Below, piece by piece: positions 1 to 12,571 of a DNA stretch of 64,000 nucleotides (position 1 is the first letter of the stretch; each line of letters starts with the position of its first letter). Made by a program: the position numbers and the translations under genes. Source of the stretch: Erigeron canadensis (lineage: Eukaryota; Streptophyta; Magnoliopsida; Asterales; Asteraceae). Location: assembly GCF_010389155.1 (NCBI RefSeq), contig NC_057764.1, positions 186,001 to 250,000 of the forward strand, written 5' to 3'. Under the pieces are notes generated by a model. It ran no database searches. It worked only from the letters and a program-made list of their open reading frames with translations, and was not told where the DNA came from.

Positions 1-295
1 TTTATGTTTCATAATATTAGTCATGTTTTAACATATTTGACGTATATCATATATTCATAAACTATAATATTATTCTTTGCATCAATCGTAACCTGACCGT
101 TTTTTATATTATCATAAACTATGAACAATAATGTAACTATCAATTATTGTATTTTTTAGTTATGTTCTCAGTCTGCTGCAGGACATGCAGGTTTAACCTA
201 ATACTTGATATACGAGTATAGTACTATGAATGTTATAACTTATAATGATAATTTTATATTACTCTTATGATTTATGACTTTTGTAAACAGTTTGT
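1..295. other. AT-rich intergenic DNA, nothing recognised
   Basis: AT-rich sequence with no convincing reading frame, repeat end or promoter that I can identify. Confidence 0.5.
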
Positions 296-321
296 TTACT
301 TTTTGAGTTCATGTAGGTAAC

Positions 322-519
322 TTTTTTTTAGAACAACAAGGGTCGGATCACGGGTATCCGGACTGGATACCGTGGACCTACCCGATCCACTCCCCCCGCC
401 CGCCCCACCTGGTAAAAGCTCTACGAAAGCCAGGACAAAATCCTGGCGGGCAATCACAGGCTGAGAGTATCGAACCTGTGACCTCTTGGACAAAAGTCCG
501 GGTGTCCAACCACGGAGGT
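322..519 (-). mobile_element. tRNA-derived SINE (minus strand), interrupted by the copia insertion
   Basis: Read on the minus strand, this stretch starts with a tRNA-like head. It has an A-box-like GTGGTTGGACACCCGG and a B-box-like AGGTTCGATACTC, and it ends in a TTCTAAAAAAAA tail. The same tail type closes the SINE-like copies at about 30.0 kb and 33.0 kb, which supports one family or superfamily. The copia 5' LTR begins directly at its 5' edge (position 520). A 65-codon minus-strand frame across it is not a gene. Confidence 0.55.
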
Positions 520-979
520 TGTTAAATTAACAAGTTAACTTTAAACTTAATGTTATTTGGTTGAGTCTTGTATTGCAGATAAATATTTGTTGCATTTAGA
601 GGGAATGAAGATGGAAAGTTATGAAGATAGAAGATATGAGGACTGCTTATGAAAGGTTTAGAAGACGGATGACCAAATAAAGGCAACTCCAAAGATGTTG
701 AGTATTAATACTCGTTATCTACCATATTAGGAAGGAAAATCATATTTTAACAGACATAATATCTACTCTTTCTCTCTCTCACACATTCATTTATATTGAT
801 ATTCATATATTTCTCTGTATTATTTTGTATATCACTTTGATATACAAATCTAGTTCTGTTACTAATTTATTATCTAAATGATTAGATTCTGTTCATCTGT
901 TAAGTATTCGATCTGGTTGTAATAACTTTGAATAATAATTCATAATAACAATCATTCGTGTAAATATTTAGTTGATTGT
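520..979 (+). repeat. copia 5' LTR, 3' end deleted
   Basis: This aligns by eye with 5015-5480 over almost its full length, with small differences such as the length of the CT microsatellite near 768-782. Homology stops after TAAATATTTAGTTG, about 15 bp before the LTR end seen in the 3' copy. A pyrimidine-rich tract lies in the middle of the LTR. Confidence 0.88.
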
Positions 980-980
980 T

Positions 981-3900
981 CGATGCCATGATCAAACTGT
1001 CTGCTTGTTTTTGTAATGCTGCTAGAGATTTTCAAAAACATACTGATTTAATGAAACTTATGCAGTTTTTGATGGGACTTGATGATTGTTATATGTCTGT
1101 TAGAAGTAATTTGTTGACTAGGGATCCTTTGCCTTCTGTGAAAACTGCTTTTTCTGTTGTCTCTAGAGAAGAATCTCATAGAGGTGGTATTAATGATAAA
1201 TCTTCTATTGGTAATGCATCAACATTTGTTGCTAGGTCTGGGTATAACTCTAATAGTCAAAAGTTTTCTAAGAACAATTCTTCTTTTGATTCTCAAAAAA
1301 CATTTGATAACAATTTTGAATCCAAGAAAACTTTTGATTCTGGTTCTAGAAACTTAAGACCTCCTAATCCTAATTTGAAATGCACTAACTGTCATAAAAT
1401 TGGACATACAATTGAAAGGTGTTTCAAGCTAGGTTATAAGTTTGGGGGAAAGTTTAATAGCAACAATGCTAATGCAGTGGTTAAATCTAATGTTTCTGGA
1501 AATGTGTCTTCAGCAAGTACTAGTTCTTCTTCTGCTCATACTCTTACTTTTGATCACATCTGCAAGCTTCTTAGTCTTCTTGACAATCAAGGTTCTTCAT
1601 CAGGGTTGTCTGCCAATATGGCAGGTATTCCTATGTGTAGCAATACTTGGTTCAACTTTAATGCTTTTATGTTTAATGCCTTTATTAAATGGATTGTGGA
1701 TAGTGGAGCTAATCAACACATGACTATGAGTGCTAAAAATCTTACTAATGTTGTTGATGTGTCTGATTTAAATCTTAAGATTGTTCATCCTAATGATACT
1801 TGTGTTACTGTTAGACAAATTGGTAATCTTCATCTTAAAAATGGTTTCATTCTGTTTGATGTTCTTATTGTTCTTGAATATTCTGTTAATCTTATGTCTG
1901 TACACAAGTTGTGTAGAGATAATAACTTGTATATTGGTTTTGATCCTCATACATGTTACATTTAGGATTTACCTCAAAAGAACCTTCTGGGGACTGGTAG
2001 TGAGCAAGGTGGTTTGTATGTGTATGATGATAATGTTGTGTGCTCTTATGTGGTTTGTAATTCTGCTCGTCTTCCTTGTGAGTCTAAGTTACTTTGGCGT
2101 CAAAGACTTGGTCATCCTGCTGACCAAGCCCTTTCTGTGTTTAAAAACAAATTTAACTATGGTTCCGATATTATTGGACCATGTGAAGTTTGTCATAAAG
2201 CTAAACAAACCAGGGAACCATTTCCATTAAGTGAACATAAAACTTTAAAACTTGGAGATTTGATTCCTTTGGATGTTTGGGATCCTTATAAAATTGCTAG
2301 TAAGGAAGGATTCAAATACTTTCTTACAGTTGTAGATGATTTTACTAGAGCAGTATGGACTTTCATGATGAAATCTAAAATGGAAGTTTTTGAAATTGTC
2401 AAATCTTTTCCCATATTACTTAACACACAGTTTAATGCTCATGTTAAGATTATTAGAAGTGATAATGATACTGAGTTTGTTAATAATCAAATAAGTAATC
2501 TTTTCACTTCTTTGGGAATTTTTCATCATACTTCCTATTCTTATACTCCCCAACAAAATGGGATTGTTGAAAGAAAACATAGACACCTTCTTAATGTGGC
2601 TAGGTCTCTTATGTTTCGGGGGGAATTCCTTTAATCTGTGGAGTGATTATGTGTTTACTGCAACTTATCTTATTAATAGAACTCCTTCCTCTGTGTTTTA
2701 AAGGGCAAAACTCCTTATGAATTAGTGTTTAAATCCGAACCTTCTTTAAAACATCTTAAAGTGTTTGGTTGTTTATGTTTTGCTACTAAATTGCATAATT
2801 CTGACAAGTTTGATTCTAGAGCAGAAAAATGTGTGATGATTGGTTATTCTAATAATAAAAAAGGATATAAACTTTTTAGTCTTGAGTCTAAATCTGTTAT
2901 TTTTTCAAGAGATGTTAAGTTTCATGAAAACAGTTTTACTTTTACTATGAAAACTGGAATTGTTAAATTTTTACATAAGGATTTGAATACTTTAAATTTT
3001 TTTGATCAAAAAGAAACATCTAATTCTTTTAAAGAGTTTGTCCTTCCCTATGACGAAGAGGAAGACATGCAGCCTGATCATGTTAGTGGTAGTGGACCTC
3101 ATAACTCCTTTGGCAGTTCTTCCAAATATACTACTTCTGGTACTTCTATTTCTGACAGTTCTTCAGGATTACCAATAAATGAGAATGTGCCTTCTAGTAG
3201 TTTTACAAGTTCTACCAGGATTGGTGATGAGTCTGCAACCTTAACTAAGAATGATATTAATAGAAATTCTGAGGGAAATGAAGGTCATTATATTAATTCT
3301 GATGGTTTAAGAAGGACTAATAGAAGTTCTAATCTTCCTTCTCATTTAAAGATTTTGAATTAGATGGTAAAGTTAAGTATCGTCTTAACAAAGTTGTTAA
3401 TTATGCCAATTTAAGTTCTGGTTTGTATGCTTTTGTTTCTAATTTGAATAAAACTATTGAACCTAAGAATTATTTTGAGGCTGCTACTAATCCTAAATGG
3501 GTAGAAGCTATGAATCTTGAAATGGAGGCGTTAAATAGAAATGAGACTTAGGAAATTACTGATTTACCTTCCGGTAGATTTCCTATAGGGTGTAAATGGA
3601 TTTATAAAATCAAATATAAATCTAATGGAGAGATTGAAAGGTATAAAGCTAGGCTTGTTGCAAAAGGTTTTAGTCAAAAAAGTGGAATTGACTTTGATGA
3701 AACATTCTCCCCTGTGGTTAAAATGGTTACTATTAGAACCCTTCTCACTGTTGTTGTGAACAATAAGTGGCCTTTGTTTCAACTTGATGTAGATAATGCC
3801 TTCTTGTATGGTGATCTTTATGAAGAAGTTTATATGGATCTTCCTCCTGGTTACTTTGATAAATCTGATAAAAGGGTTTGTAAATTAATTAAGTCTTTAT

Positions 3901-5017
3901 ATGGGTTAAAGCAAGCTTCTAGACAATGGAATGCCAAACTATGTGATGCTTTAACTGAGTTTGGGTTTGTTCAAAGTAAATGTGATTACTCTTTGTTTAC
4001 TAGAAATTGCAATAACAGTTTTGTTGCTTTACTTGTTTATGTAGATGACATTGTTATTACCGGTGATAACATTGATGAGATCAATAAAGTTAAAGAATTT
4101 ATGAATTCAAAGTTTAAAATAAAGGACTTAGGAAAGCTTAAATACTTTTTAGGTATAGAAGTCTTAGAAACCAGTGAAGGACTATGTCTTAATCAAAGGA
4201 AATATTGTCTTGAATTACTAAATGAATTTGGATTGTTAGGTTGTAAACCTATAAATACTCCTCTTGAATTCAACCTAACTATGAAACCTTTTAACTCTAA
4301 GTCAAAACCTATTGATAACATATCTGTTTACCAAAAACTTATTGGTAAACTCATTATCTTACCTTGACTAGACCTGATATTTGTTATATTGTGCAATGTC
4401 TAAGTCAGTTTATGCATGCTCCTCTTGATATACATTTTCAGTATGGTTTGAGAATTCTTAGGTATCTCAAAAATGATTGTGGAAAAGGTATTGACATCAC
4501 TGATTGTAAGTCTTCTCTTACTCTTGAAGCTTATGTTGACTATGACTGGGCTAGATGTCTGTCAACTAGGAAATCTGTCACTGGTTTTGTGGTTTATCTG
4601 GGTAATTGTGCTATTTCCTGGAAAAGCAAGAAACAGTCAACAGTCGCTAAGTCCTCTGCAGAAGCAGAATATAGGGCTTTAGTTGCTGTTACATGTGAAA
4701 TTATGTGGCTCTTAAATTTGTTCAAAGATCTTGGTTTTGAGAAGAATATGCTACCTGTTACAGTTCATTGTGATAGCAAATCTGCTATGCAAATAGCAGC
4801 CAATCCAGTTTTTCATGAGAGAACTAAGCATTTTGAGATAGATCTACATTTTGTAAGAGAAAAAATTACATCTGGAATTATTAAACCTTGCAAAGTTGAA
4901 TCTGCTTTTGATATAGTAGATTTATTCACTAAGAGTCTTACATTTAAAAATCACAAATTCCTTTGCAACAAACTGGGTTTTTTGAACATGTTTAAAGCTA
5001 AACTTGAGGGGGAATGT
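981..5017 (+). pseudogene. copia gag-pol polyprotein, multiply disrupted
   Basis: Recognisable parts in order: the C-terminal half of gag (UBN2-like) with a CCHC zinc knuckle (CTNCHKIGHTIERC, about 1381-1422); a protease D-S-G motif (near 1700); a GAG-pre-integrase H..H..CxxC segment (about 2085-2210); an integrase core with the SDND and NGIVER regions (about 2270-2600); reverse transcriptase with YVDDIVITGD (about 4037-4066); and RNase H with SSAEAEYRAL (about 4654-4683). Breaks: TAG stop at 1963-1965; frameshifts near 2620 and 2695; a frame change near 3350; a TAG in place of a Trp codon at 3549-3551; a frameshift near 4357. The frame opening near 976 uses a non-ATG codon and starts mid-domain, so it is not a true start. 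The breaks are consistent with an old, inactive copy. Confidence 0.9.
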
Positions 5018-5480
5018 TAAATTAACAAGTTAACTTTAAACTTAACGTTATTTGGTTGAATCTTGTATTGCAGATAAATATTTGTTGCATTTAGAAGAAC
5101 TGAAGATGGACATCTATGAAGATAGAAGATATGAGGACTGCTTATGAAAGGTTTAGAAGACGGATGACCAAATAAAGGCAACTCTAAAGATGTTGAGTAT
5201 TAATACTCGTTATTTACCATATTAGGAAGGAAAATCATATTTTAACGTACATAATATCTACTCTCTCTCTCTCTCTCTCTCTCTCATTCGTTTATATTGA
5301 TATTCATATATTTCTCTGTATTATTTTGTATACCACTTTGATATACAAATCTAGTTTTGTTACTAATCATAATCTAAATGATTAGATTCTGTTCATCTGT
5401 TAAATATTCGATCTGGTTGTAATAACTTTGAATAATAATCATTCGGGTAAATATTTAGTTGTTTGATTGATATTCTTGCA
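5015..5480 (+). repeat. copia 3' LTR
   Basis: It begins TGTTAAATTA directly after the polypurine tract and the end of the RNase H frame, and ends in CA at 5480. It contains a run of about 14 CT dinucleotides near 5259-5285, longer than in the 5' LTR. Confidence 0.88.
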
Positions 5481-5485
5481 GAAGT

Positions 5486-7152
5486 AATCATATCATATCA
5501 TATTTGTTATATTTTAATACACAAAAATATTTAAAATGAAAGCTATCACATTGTTATTGATTGTCATTTGGCCATAAGTTCCCAAATAGGTGATTGGGAA
5601 TCAAGATTTTAGCGTGCTTTATAACGTTTTTACTTTAGTTTATTTTTTTGTGTTATTTGTATGTGGATATTTGGCTGCTCTAGTGAGCACTAGGTTTTCA
5701 CCCATTTACCTTTTTTTTAGTTGTTTTTAGTGAATTTAACGTATTATAGATTGGTTAAAGTGGTGTCATTTAAATGTATAATTAGGCTTGTATGCGTTTA
5801 CTTTATTCCCTGGATATATTCTAGTTTTGCGCGTTTTTCTTTCCTTGGAATAAAAATTTTAAGTTCAAATGTTCAACAAAAAAATTGTTGTTATTTAAAG
5901 GCTATTTTGTTGTAGATTTTAAGGTTGCCCAAAGCTAATGAGAAAGAGGTTCTTTTGTGCCAATTAAAAGTAAAATAGTATCAAGAAGAGGTTCGCTTCG
6001 TCGCTGGTGATCGCAAAACATCACCTCCCAAATAATCCATAACCCACCAATAAATTAGCTCGATAATCTTATGTTTCTTTTGGTTAATACAACGGATCAG
6101 TCCACTTGCAACCATTTAGTTATCGCTTGCAAAAGTTTCTGAGCAATAGGACAAAAGGCAAAGATATGATTGGACGATTGGTTGATTACTTGATTTCTCT
6201 TAGGTAGATGAACATATAGCATGCATATATAATTTGAATCTATCACGGTAGGGCGCCGATCAAGTAATAAGCGTCATATGTGGATATATATTTACCTTGA
6301 GGGGCCGACATGGTTTTCCTGTGTCGTTACTGAATGGTAACAATTAGGCAGGTTGGCTGCATCAACCTAAAATGTATCTTCCCCCTTGAAGTTCCATCTC
6401 CATTTGTCCAAGAGGCAAAATGGACATGGTTACATGATACCCAAATGGGTCTGTTCAGCTTGGCCGGTCTATCATCACTTACTGTTATTTAAACTTAAGT
6501 ATAGGTAATTTTCATTTGCATATACAGCTAATGTTTCTATTAGAACATGTTACACTGTTTAAAGTTCCAATCTTTCAGGTGCAATAAGCTCTTGCCAAAC
6601 TACGCATAACCTTATTCTAAGATACCAAAACAGGTGGGATGACAGGTCATAATGAGAGGAACTTTTTAACTTTAGTTGATATATAAAATTTAATAAAGTT
6701 GGTAAAATGGGTGATTTTGATATTAAGGAAAAAGGGTTCAAACGACATGAGCTCGGTGAACTTATCCATTTTAGTTGCCCCTAAACAGATTTGGCTTTTT
6801 TTGTGTGTGTGAAGTTCGAATTATATTGTCTTGCAGAAGTTAATTTGAGGCTTTGATATAATCTTGGAAACAAAAAGGTTCAACACTATATTTACGAGTA
6901 TTTTTATCTCCCTTTATATAATACTTGATTTATATTACATAACATACATATAAAATCTAACCCAATCATATATTTTACACAAAGTATATGTAATACAAAT
7001 AATGATTGTTAAAGTCAAAAAAAAAAAAAACTTCAAAAAGTCAATATACAGAATTTGTTTCAAGGCAAAGGTAATATGATGCAAGTCTTTTTTGTTTAAC
7101 AATATGATATAAACAAAATTGGTTTGTAAAATGTTTGTCAACATAAAAATTA
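5486..7152. other. Intergenic region, no gene recognised
   Basis: AT-rich DNA. A more balanced stretch at about 5930-6480 could be an old coding or transposon relic on the minus strand, but its frames are short and broken and I cannot assign it to a family. A poly(A) run lies near 7018-7030. Confidence 0.4.
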
Positions 7153-7160
7153 CTTTTATC

Positions 7161-7958
7161 TAGGGATGAGCAAATATACGGAAAAACCGAAACCGAACCG
7201 GTACCGATGGGGATTCGACATTTGGGACATATTCGGTTTCGGTACAATTCGGTTCGGTACCGGGAAACCGAATGTGAATACCAATTTGTTTTCAAAGCTA
7301 TATGATACTAGTATACTGGTACTTTAGTGATATAATTACCGAATTACTTCCATGTTAATACCAAATTACTTTATTTGACTTGCAAGCTACAACAATGCTC
7401 TCTTCCATTTATATAATTAAGTTGAATCTAACTGCAAAAGTATGTAACATCACAATTTCCTACACATTTCAAAAGCTTCTCTCTTTGTCAAGCATACAAA
7501 TAAGTTGAAGTTTAAATATAAAAGAAGATAAAAATTAATTCTACTTGCCATAACCACAAATTGTTATTTGATATTGAAATGCTTTTATGAACCTGACACA
7601 AAGCTACGCACATGTAAAAGTAATATCAAGTGAAGATAGTAAACCAAGTTTGTTCCTTTGACTAGTAATGTTGTACATAGAAAATCTCATAGTAGGACTT
7701 AAAGAAAAAAGAAACACGAAGTAATATGTAAAAAGATGATTCAAGTAAGACAGTAAAAGCCTAGTGTAAAGATTTTATTTTTTTTGGGCAAATTCGGTAC
7801 CAAATAGGTACGGAACCGAAAATCTCGGTACAGAAACTTGTACCGAACCGGTACCGGTACCGAGAGTTCGGTACGATATTCGGTAGGATTTTGGGGTTTT
7901 TTGATTTCAGTATTTTCGATATCAGTACGGTTCGATATTAGTACCGTTACCATCCCTA
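7161..7958. mobile_element. Non-autonomous hAT-like transposon with perfect 8-bp TSD
   Basis: The element starts TAGGGATG and ends CATCCCTA, terminal repeats of the kind known from Ac/hAT elements. It is flanked by an exact 8-bp duplication, cttttatc, at 7153-7160 and 7959-7966, the size expected for hAT. Both subterminal regions are dense in GGTACCG, CCGAAC and CGGTAC motifs in both orientations (7185-7270 and 7795-7945), which may be transposase-binding repeats. The 798-bp body has no transposase frame, so any movement would need a transposase from elsewhere. Confidence 0.87.
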
Positions 7959-7966
7959 CTTTTATC

Positions 7967-8700
7967 AAAAGATATTACAATTCAGAACTTTTAAAAGTCT
8001 TTCTTTTATTTTTTTTTTGGCAAATTTAGACTCAGCATAGCCACTTTATATCCTTAAATAATATTTCCAGGGAAAACCCATTTTATGTACTAACAAAAAT
8101 TATTGGAGGTATCTTTATTTTGCCAGAGTGTTTAAAGCAATGCACCATTTTTTAGTTTTTACGCCCTTTAACAACATATTTTTATATATTCATCCATCAT
8201 TGACATACTAGAAATTTGTGCCCATACGTGATGTTTTAGCCCAGTTTCTGAATAAACCATTTACAATGTATCTACCTTAGCAGCTTAGCTTGGTAGGCTC
8301 TTGGACCGTTCATAGGATTGCAGGTGCAGAGGTGTTACCGAGTTAATTACCTTATAATTTGGTAGCCAAGGGTTCTTTGGCTCTTTTACAGGATCTATTC
8401 TTAAAGGTCTAATAAATGATTTTTTGGGTTGTCTGTAGAAATGTGCAATACACCTGGGAATAATGGATGTTCAATGCATGGGGTATTACGCTAGTCCAAT
8501 TGGAGTTGATGGTGTGCTTGAATCGTTTGACATGTCGGATGTAAAAAGCCTACCTTCTAAAGCAAAATTTAAGATTGCCCCATAATAGATAAAAACAAAT
8601 ATGGGGAAATATAGACAAGGTGACCAGTAATTCAAGGATAAATAGAAAGACTTAAGATGATATGAACAAAACAAATATTTAAATTTGACCAATAAACCTC
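7967..8700. other. Intergenic / 3' flank of the minus-strand gene
   Basis: AT-rich sequence. The part nearest 8700 probably contains the 3' UTR and polyadenylation region of the TAF1A-like gene. No other gene is visible. Confidence 0.4.
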
Positions 8701-11700
8701 CTATGTGGGGTAAAACTTAATACCATGTTCCATGTGTCTTTTTAGGAGTGACCTATACCTTTTCTTTTTCAAATTCTCACAAGCCTTCACGACGTACACA
8801 AACTCTGGACCGTAAAGATGACATGCCGAGGCGGCTTTGTATGCTACAAGTTTCATATTACCTGTAGATGATTTAACATGATACCATGAGAAACGTAACA
8901 AACTATCAAAAACTACATAAATAACGCTTGACAATTGATAAGATAACATAAATATCAGATGACCACCCAAAATGTGATGTTATTAGCATAAAAGCTCCCA
9001 AGATGCTTTATAATAGTAGTATACAAATAGTGTCTTTTCTAACACTCAGTATACTAGTTATGTACTTTTGTTAATGCAAAGCCCTGATCAACTAACCCAA
9101 CTAGTATGGAAAGATTGCTTGTTTTGATCCATTAATCAAATCATCCAACCTGTCTAAGTGCCTATTTTCCCACACCTAAGTTCAAGGTTCAAGAATTATC
9201 AATCGTAACATGAGATAGTCACACTTCTTAAAAAGATGGACAAAGAAAAACTACCTGCGGCAATTTCTGATGCAAGTATGGTTTGGGTAAAGTGAAGGGT
9301 CAGCCACCATCGACATCGTAATTTCCAGCTCTTTCCCGAGACGTTATCTGTGAACATATCAAGCGGATTCTTGCAACACTTTGTGTAACCATTAACTCTG
9401 TTCTCAGAAGTTAACATTCTGTCCTCGTTACTTTGGGAAAGCTTCATAAAGCAAGACGCAAACTCTTTCCAAACTTGATAATCTGCATTGGTAGATTCTA
9501 AATGCAAAGCAATCATCTCTACCAATTTTTCTATGCTGTAATATCCTGAAAAAATCATCCATACAAGCAAGACACAAGACGGCAGATTAAAAATCAGAAT
9601 TACAGATTTAATGCATGACAATAATTCTGTTGATGACAATCTTCTAATGCCCATGAAATGTACAAGCGTAGTAATAGGTGTCCGGGAGAGGGACAAAATG
9701 GTCATTCTCTGGTACAAACTGAAATAGGTCAAATCAGGTGGTCAGACCATAGGCACCTTCTCTCTTTGATTGTTCCTTTTTCAATAAAAATTATGTATTC
9801 AATGACTATAAAAAACATTTCTACCAATTAATAAATATTTCAAGAGGTTTTAGGCCTTACAAAAAAACAGCCTGGCTGACTTTTGAGTTATTTATGACCC
9901 GTTGGTCCTGTTTGACCCATTTAAACTGATTCCACTTCAACTGAAGTTTACATTGGTCAAAGTCACCACCTCTACAGATTAAACATAAGGCTCCAATGTA
10001 AGTGATTTTTTTTTATTTTTAAAAATAAGTTTTGGACAGAGTAACAGCACTATTCTGTGTGGAACAAATACGTAAGCAAACATTGTCATAAAGAGAAAAG
10101 ATAAAGCAAAACCTTGTCCAAAGAATGCAAAAGTCTAAAAACATTCAGGCATATTAAAATTAATCAGATCCATTAAAATTTAATAACACACTGTGCATTT
10201 GTGCAAAGAAGGAACAGAATGACAATATGACCTATCAAAATGATGTAGAGTTCAAGATGATAGCATACCATCACGATGCAAGTTGATTAGCTTTGCCAAC
10301 GAGTGGCTACAAGTTGGGTCCTTTCTTAATGCATCCTCAAAGCAAATGCCCAGTTTGTTTGTGTCCTCATTGGAAAAATGCTCCAGAAGACTAGCTCTTA
10401 CTCTTTATGGAGAAAAGAGTTTAAATGAGAAAAAGTTCAAAAAATAAAGGAAGTGTAGATTCAAGGCTCCCGCTATGAGAAAGTAAAATCACCTAAAGGG
10501 AAGTGCAGCATCAAAATTTTGAACAATACTTTCAACCTCTTCTACAGCTTCTTTGACTCGATCCCCAAACAACAACATCTGGCAAAATTGATGCATCCCA
10601 GAAACAAAACTTAGACAACAAAATGGTCTTATTGACATACATTGAAAAGAAAAACAGAACTGTCACTTGCCTGTATCAGAGGTAGTAAAGCTTCGAAAGC
10701 TGGAGGTGTCGAATGAAGAGCAGCACGTAAATGCTTCACTGCAGCCTCATAGTTATCAGATTTTATTTCCTTTTGGAAAGATATAAAATCCTCAAAGTTA
10801 TTAGTGATGGGATATCTTAGAGGCATCAGCATACAGTCTAAATTTGTAACAAAAACAGCCAAATTCATTCAATTAAGCAAAAGAACCCCCATAAAGCACC
10901 TACATGACTAGCAGGCTGTTTGTGATACATAAACGTAAGAACTCACCACGAGCAAAGAATATTGAACCATATTGTTTGTTCCCAGTATGCGGAAACTGGG
11001 AAGCGTTGCCAGTTTCATCAGTCTCGGCGAGTTCCTCGTACTCGGGTACTTTTTCCAGGTTACAGTCAACCTCCATTGGAACCACCCTATCCTGGTCAAC
11101 AACTTTTTCAGGATCAAATAATTTGACAGACCTGTTTGAATTATGTAACGAAGAACTAGATGCTTGAACTTCAAAAGCACTTTGTCCATGGAAACGATTT
11201 TCGGACATGATCTTTTGAGGTTTAGACATTGACGGGATTGGAGAACTAGAATTGAGTGAATCATGTAAGCCTACTTCTTTCTGGATAGCATTGTACCAAA
11301 GATGTGAATAGGCCAACCCCACAACCAAATTTGCGACCGGGTCACTTGTAAAGCCACTTTCTTGCCGAAGGCCGAGAAAACACGATTTGACTTGTCACCA
11401 AGTATGCATATGTTTTGAATTATCATCAAATGGTGGAACGTGGAAAAATAAAATACATGAGTATTAAGATCAAACCTTAGAATAAACTGGCGGACATCAT
11501 CGTTGTTGCCTTGCGAAAGACAGAATAGCAGATATTCTAAAAGTACATCAAACCCACCCTGCCAAAAGATCCATAGAGATTCAAATCAAGAAATTCAATG
11601 CAATGCAGATTAGATCGTAATAAGAAAAACAATAATTTATGTATTAAAATAAATACCTTTAAGAAAGAGCGACTATTTGTAGTGCCAGCATAGCTTTTTC

Positions 11701-11782
11701 TGATGGATATATCGTAAACCTGCTGCACTCTTCTTGGTTTAACTTTTCCAGATCCCGTACGGTTCAAAAGCTCCAACGTAGC
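8701..11782 (-). CDS. Putative TAF1A-like RNA polymerase I transcription factor subunit (5' end missing, one frame conflict)
   Basis: Minus-strand exons, read 5' to 3': 11657-11782, 11476-11558, 10947-11390, 10671-10837, 10493-10578, 10269-10396, 9255-9545, 8701-8861 (stop TAG at 8701-8703). Phases agree at every junction except 11476/11390, where the only visible donor (AAG|GTTTGA) and acceptor (ACAAG|TC) leave a one-base frame conflict. That suggests a frameshift, an unusual splice or a sequence error. The intron after 10671 uses a GC donor (CAG|GCAAGT). The protein has helical, repeat-like stretches such as NYEAAVKHLRAALHSTPPA and a motif SWKLRCRWWL near the C terminus, which I associate with plant TAF1A-type proteins. 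In animals TAF1A belongs to the SL1/TIF-IB complex that loads Pol I at rDNA promoters in the nucleolus. The family name is from memory; the exon structure is read from the sequence. Confidence 0.6.
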
Positions 11783-11929
11783 CTACACACATACATTGAC
11801 AAAAAAGAAAATCATGTTAAACATGGAATCATTTCTAGTATTATTTTTAAGTATAAGTTTTATCACCCGCCCACAAAACATATATATCTATCCGGCCCCC
11901 TAGACATAAATTCTAGGAATATTAATCAA

Positions 11930-12250
11930 ACAGTAAATCATGCTTAACAGAATTCAACGGGATAAGATTGTGTGGTTTAGTCAAGGCATTCCAAGCCGTC
12001 TTACGGCTTGACATGAAGGAAAGGTTACAAACACATGAAGAAGTAAAATCCTGCAAATCGCTATATGTGTGCTTTACGTGGAAAAAAAAATGATTCCTTG
12101 GATCATCTTTTCTTTCGTTGTATATTTGGAAAGAAATGGAAGAGCATATGAGGGACCAAATGGCTCCCACAAAGTGGCAGGAATTAGAGAGGCGATGGTA
12201 TTTTTCTAGCAGAGTGTTGGTTGAGATGGTGTTTTCCGATATGATGTACA
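11930..12250 (+). mobile_element. LINE reverse-transcriptase 3' fragment (zf-RVT-like)
   Basis: Plus-strand frames around 12080-12115 read DSLDHLFFRC, a motif typical of the zinc-binding zf-RVT tail of plant LINE ORF2 proteins. The frame is broken and both ends are missing. It lies where the 5' exons of the TAF1A-like gene would be expected, so it may sit in an enlarged intron. Confidence 0.5.
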
Positions 12251-12571
12251 TGTAATGCTCATATAGATCTCAACATATTAAGGGGCTTTGAGTACATATT
12301 GTAGGATTGGTTGTATATAGGTATGAATATTTATACCAGTCTTAATGCTCCTACAATGTAGAGATTGACTATACATAGTTTGAATACATATGTATCATAA
12401 ACAACTAATTTGTGATTAAATGACACCATAAACAATAAAGAATGTAATAAAGAAAAGTTATAAAGTTTTGAATGCAATAAATGGATATGAAGTAACAGAT
12501 AAATATAGTTAAGTACATCATACATATATTTATAATTATTGATATTTATGCTTAATAAATCAACAGATATA

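Larger units (their letters stand above)
520..5480 (+). mobile_element. Ty1/copia LTR retrotransposon, decayed, with internal 5' deletion
   Basis: Two LTRs of about 460 bp start with TGTTAAATTAACAAG (520 and 5015); the 3' copy ends in TTGCA at 5480. A purine-rich tract (ACTTGAGGGGGAA) lies just before the 3' LTR. The flanking bases gaggt (515-519) and gaagt (5481-5485) look like a 5-bp target duplication with one change. Between the LTRs are gag, protease, integrase, reverse transcriptase and RNase H in copia order, broken by stops and frameshifts. No primer-binding site follows the 5' LTR: LTR sequence runs straight into the middle of gag near position 979, so the LTR end, the primer site and the 5' part of gag were deleted. 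The element cannot be autonomous. Confidence 0.93.

Noticed and set aside
296..493. Minus-strand 65-codon ORF
   Set aside because: It lies wholly in a SINE with Pol III promoter boxes; the frame is incidental.
5930..6480. Possible coding relic on the minus strand
   Set aside because: Base composition is less AT-rich, but frames are short and interrupted and I recognise no domain.
11922..12251. Minus-strand 109-codon ORF as an exon of the TAF1A-like gene
   Set aside because: The plus strand carries a LINE zf-RVT motif here, so the minus-strand frame is a shadow.
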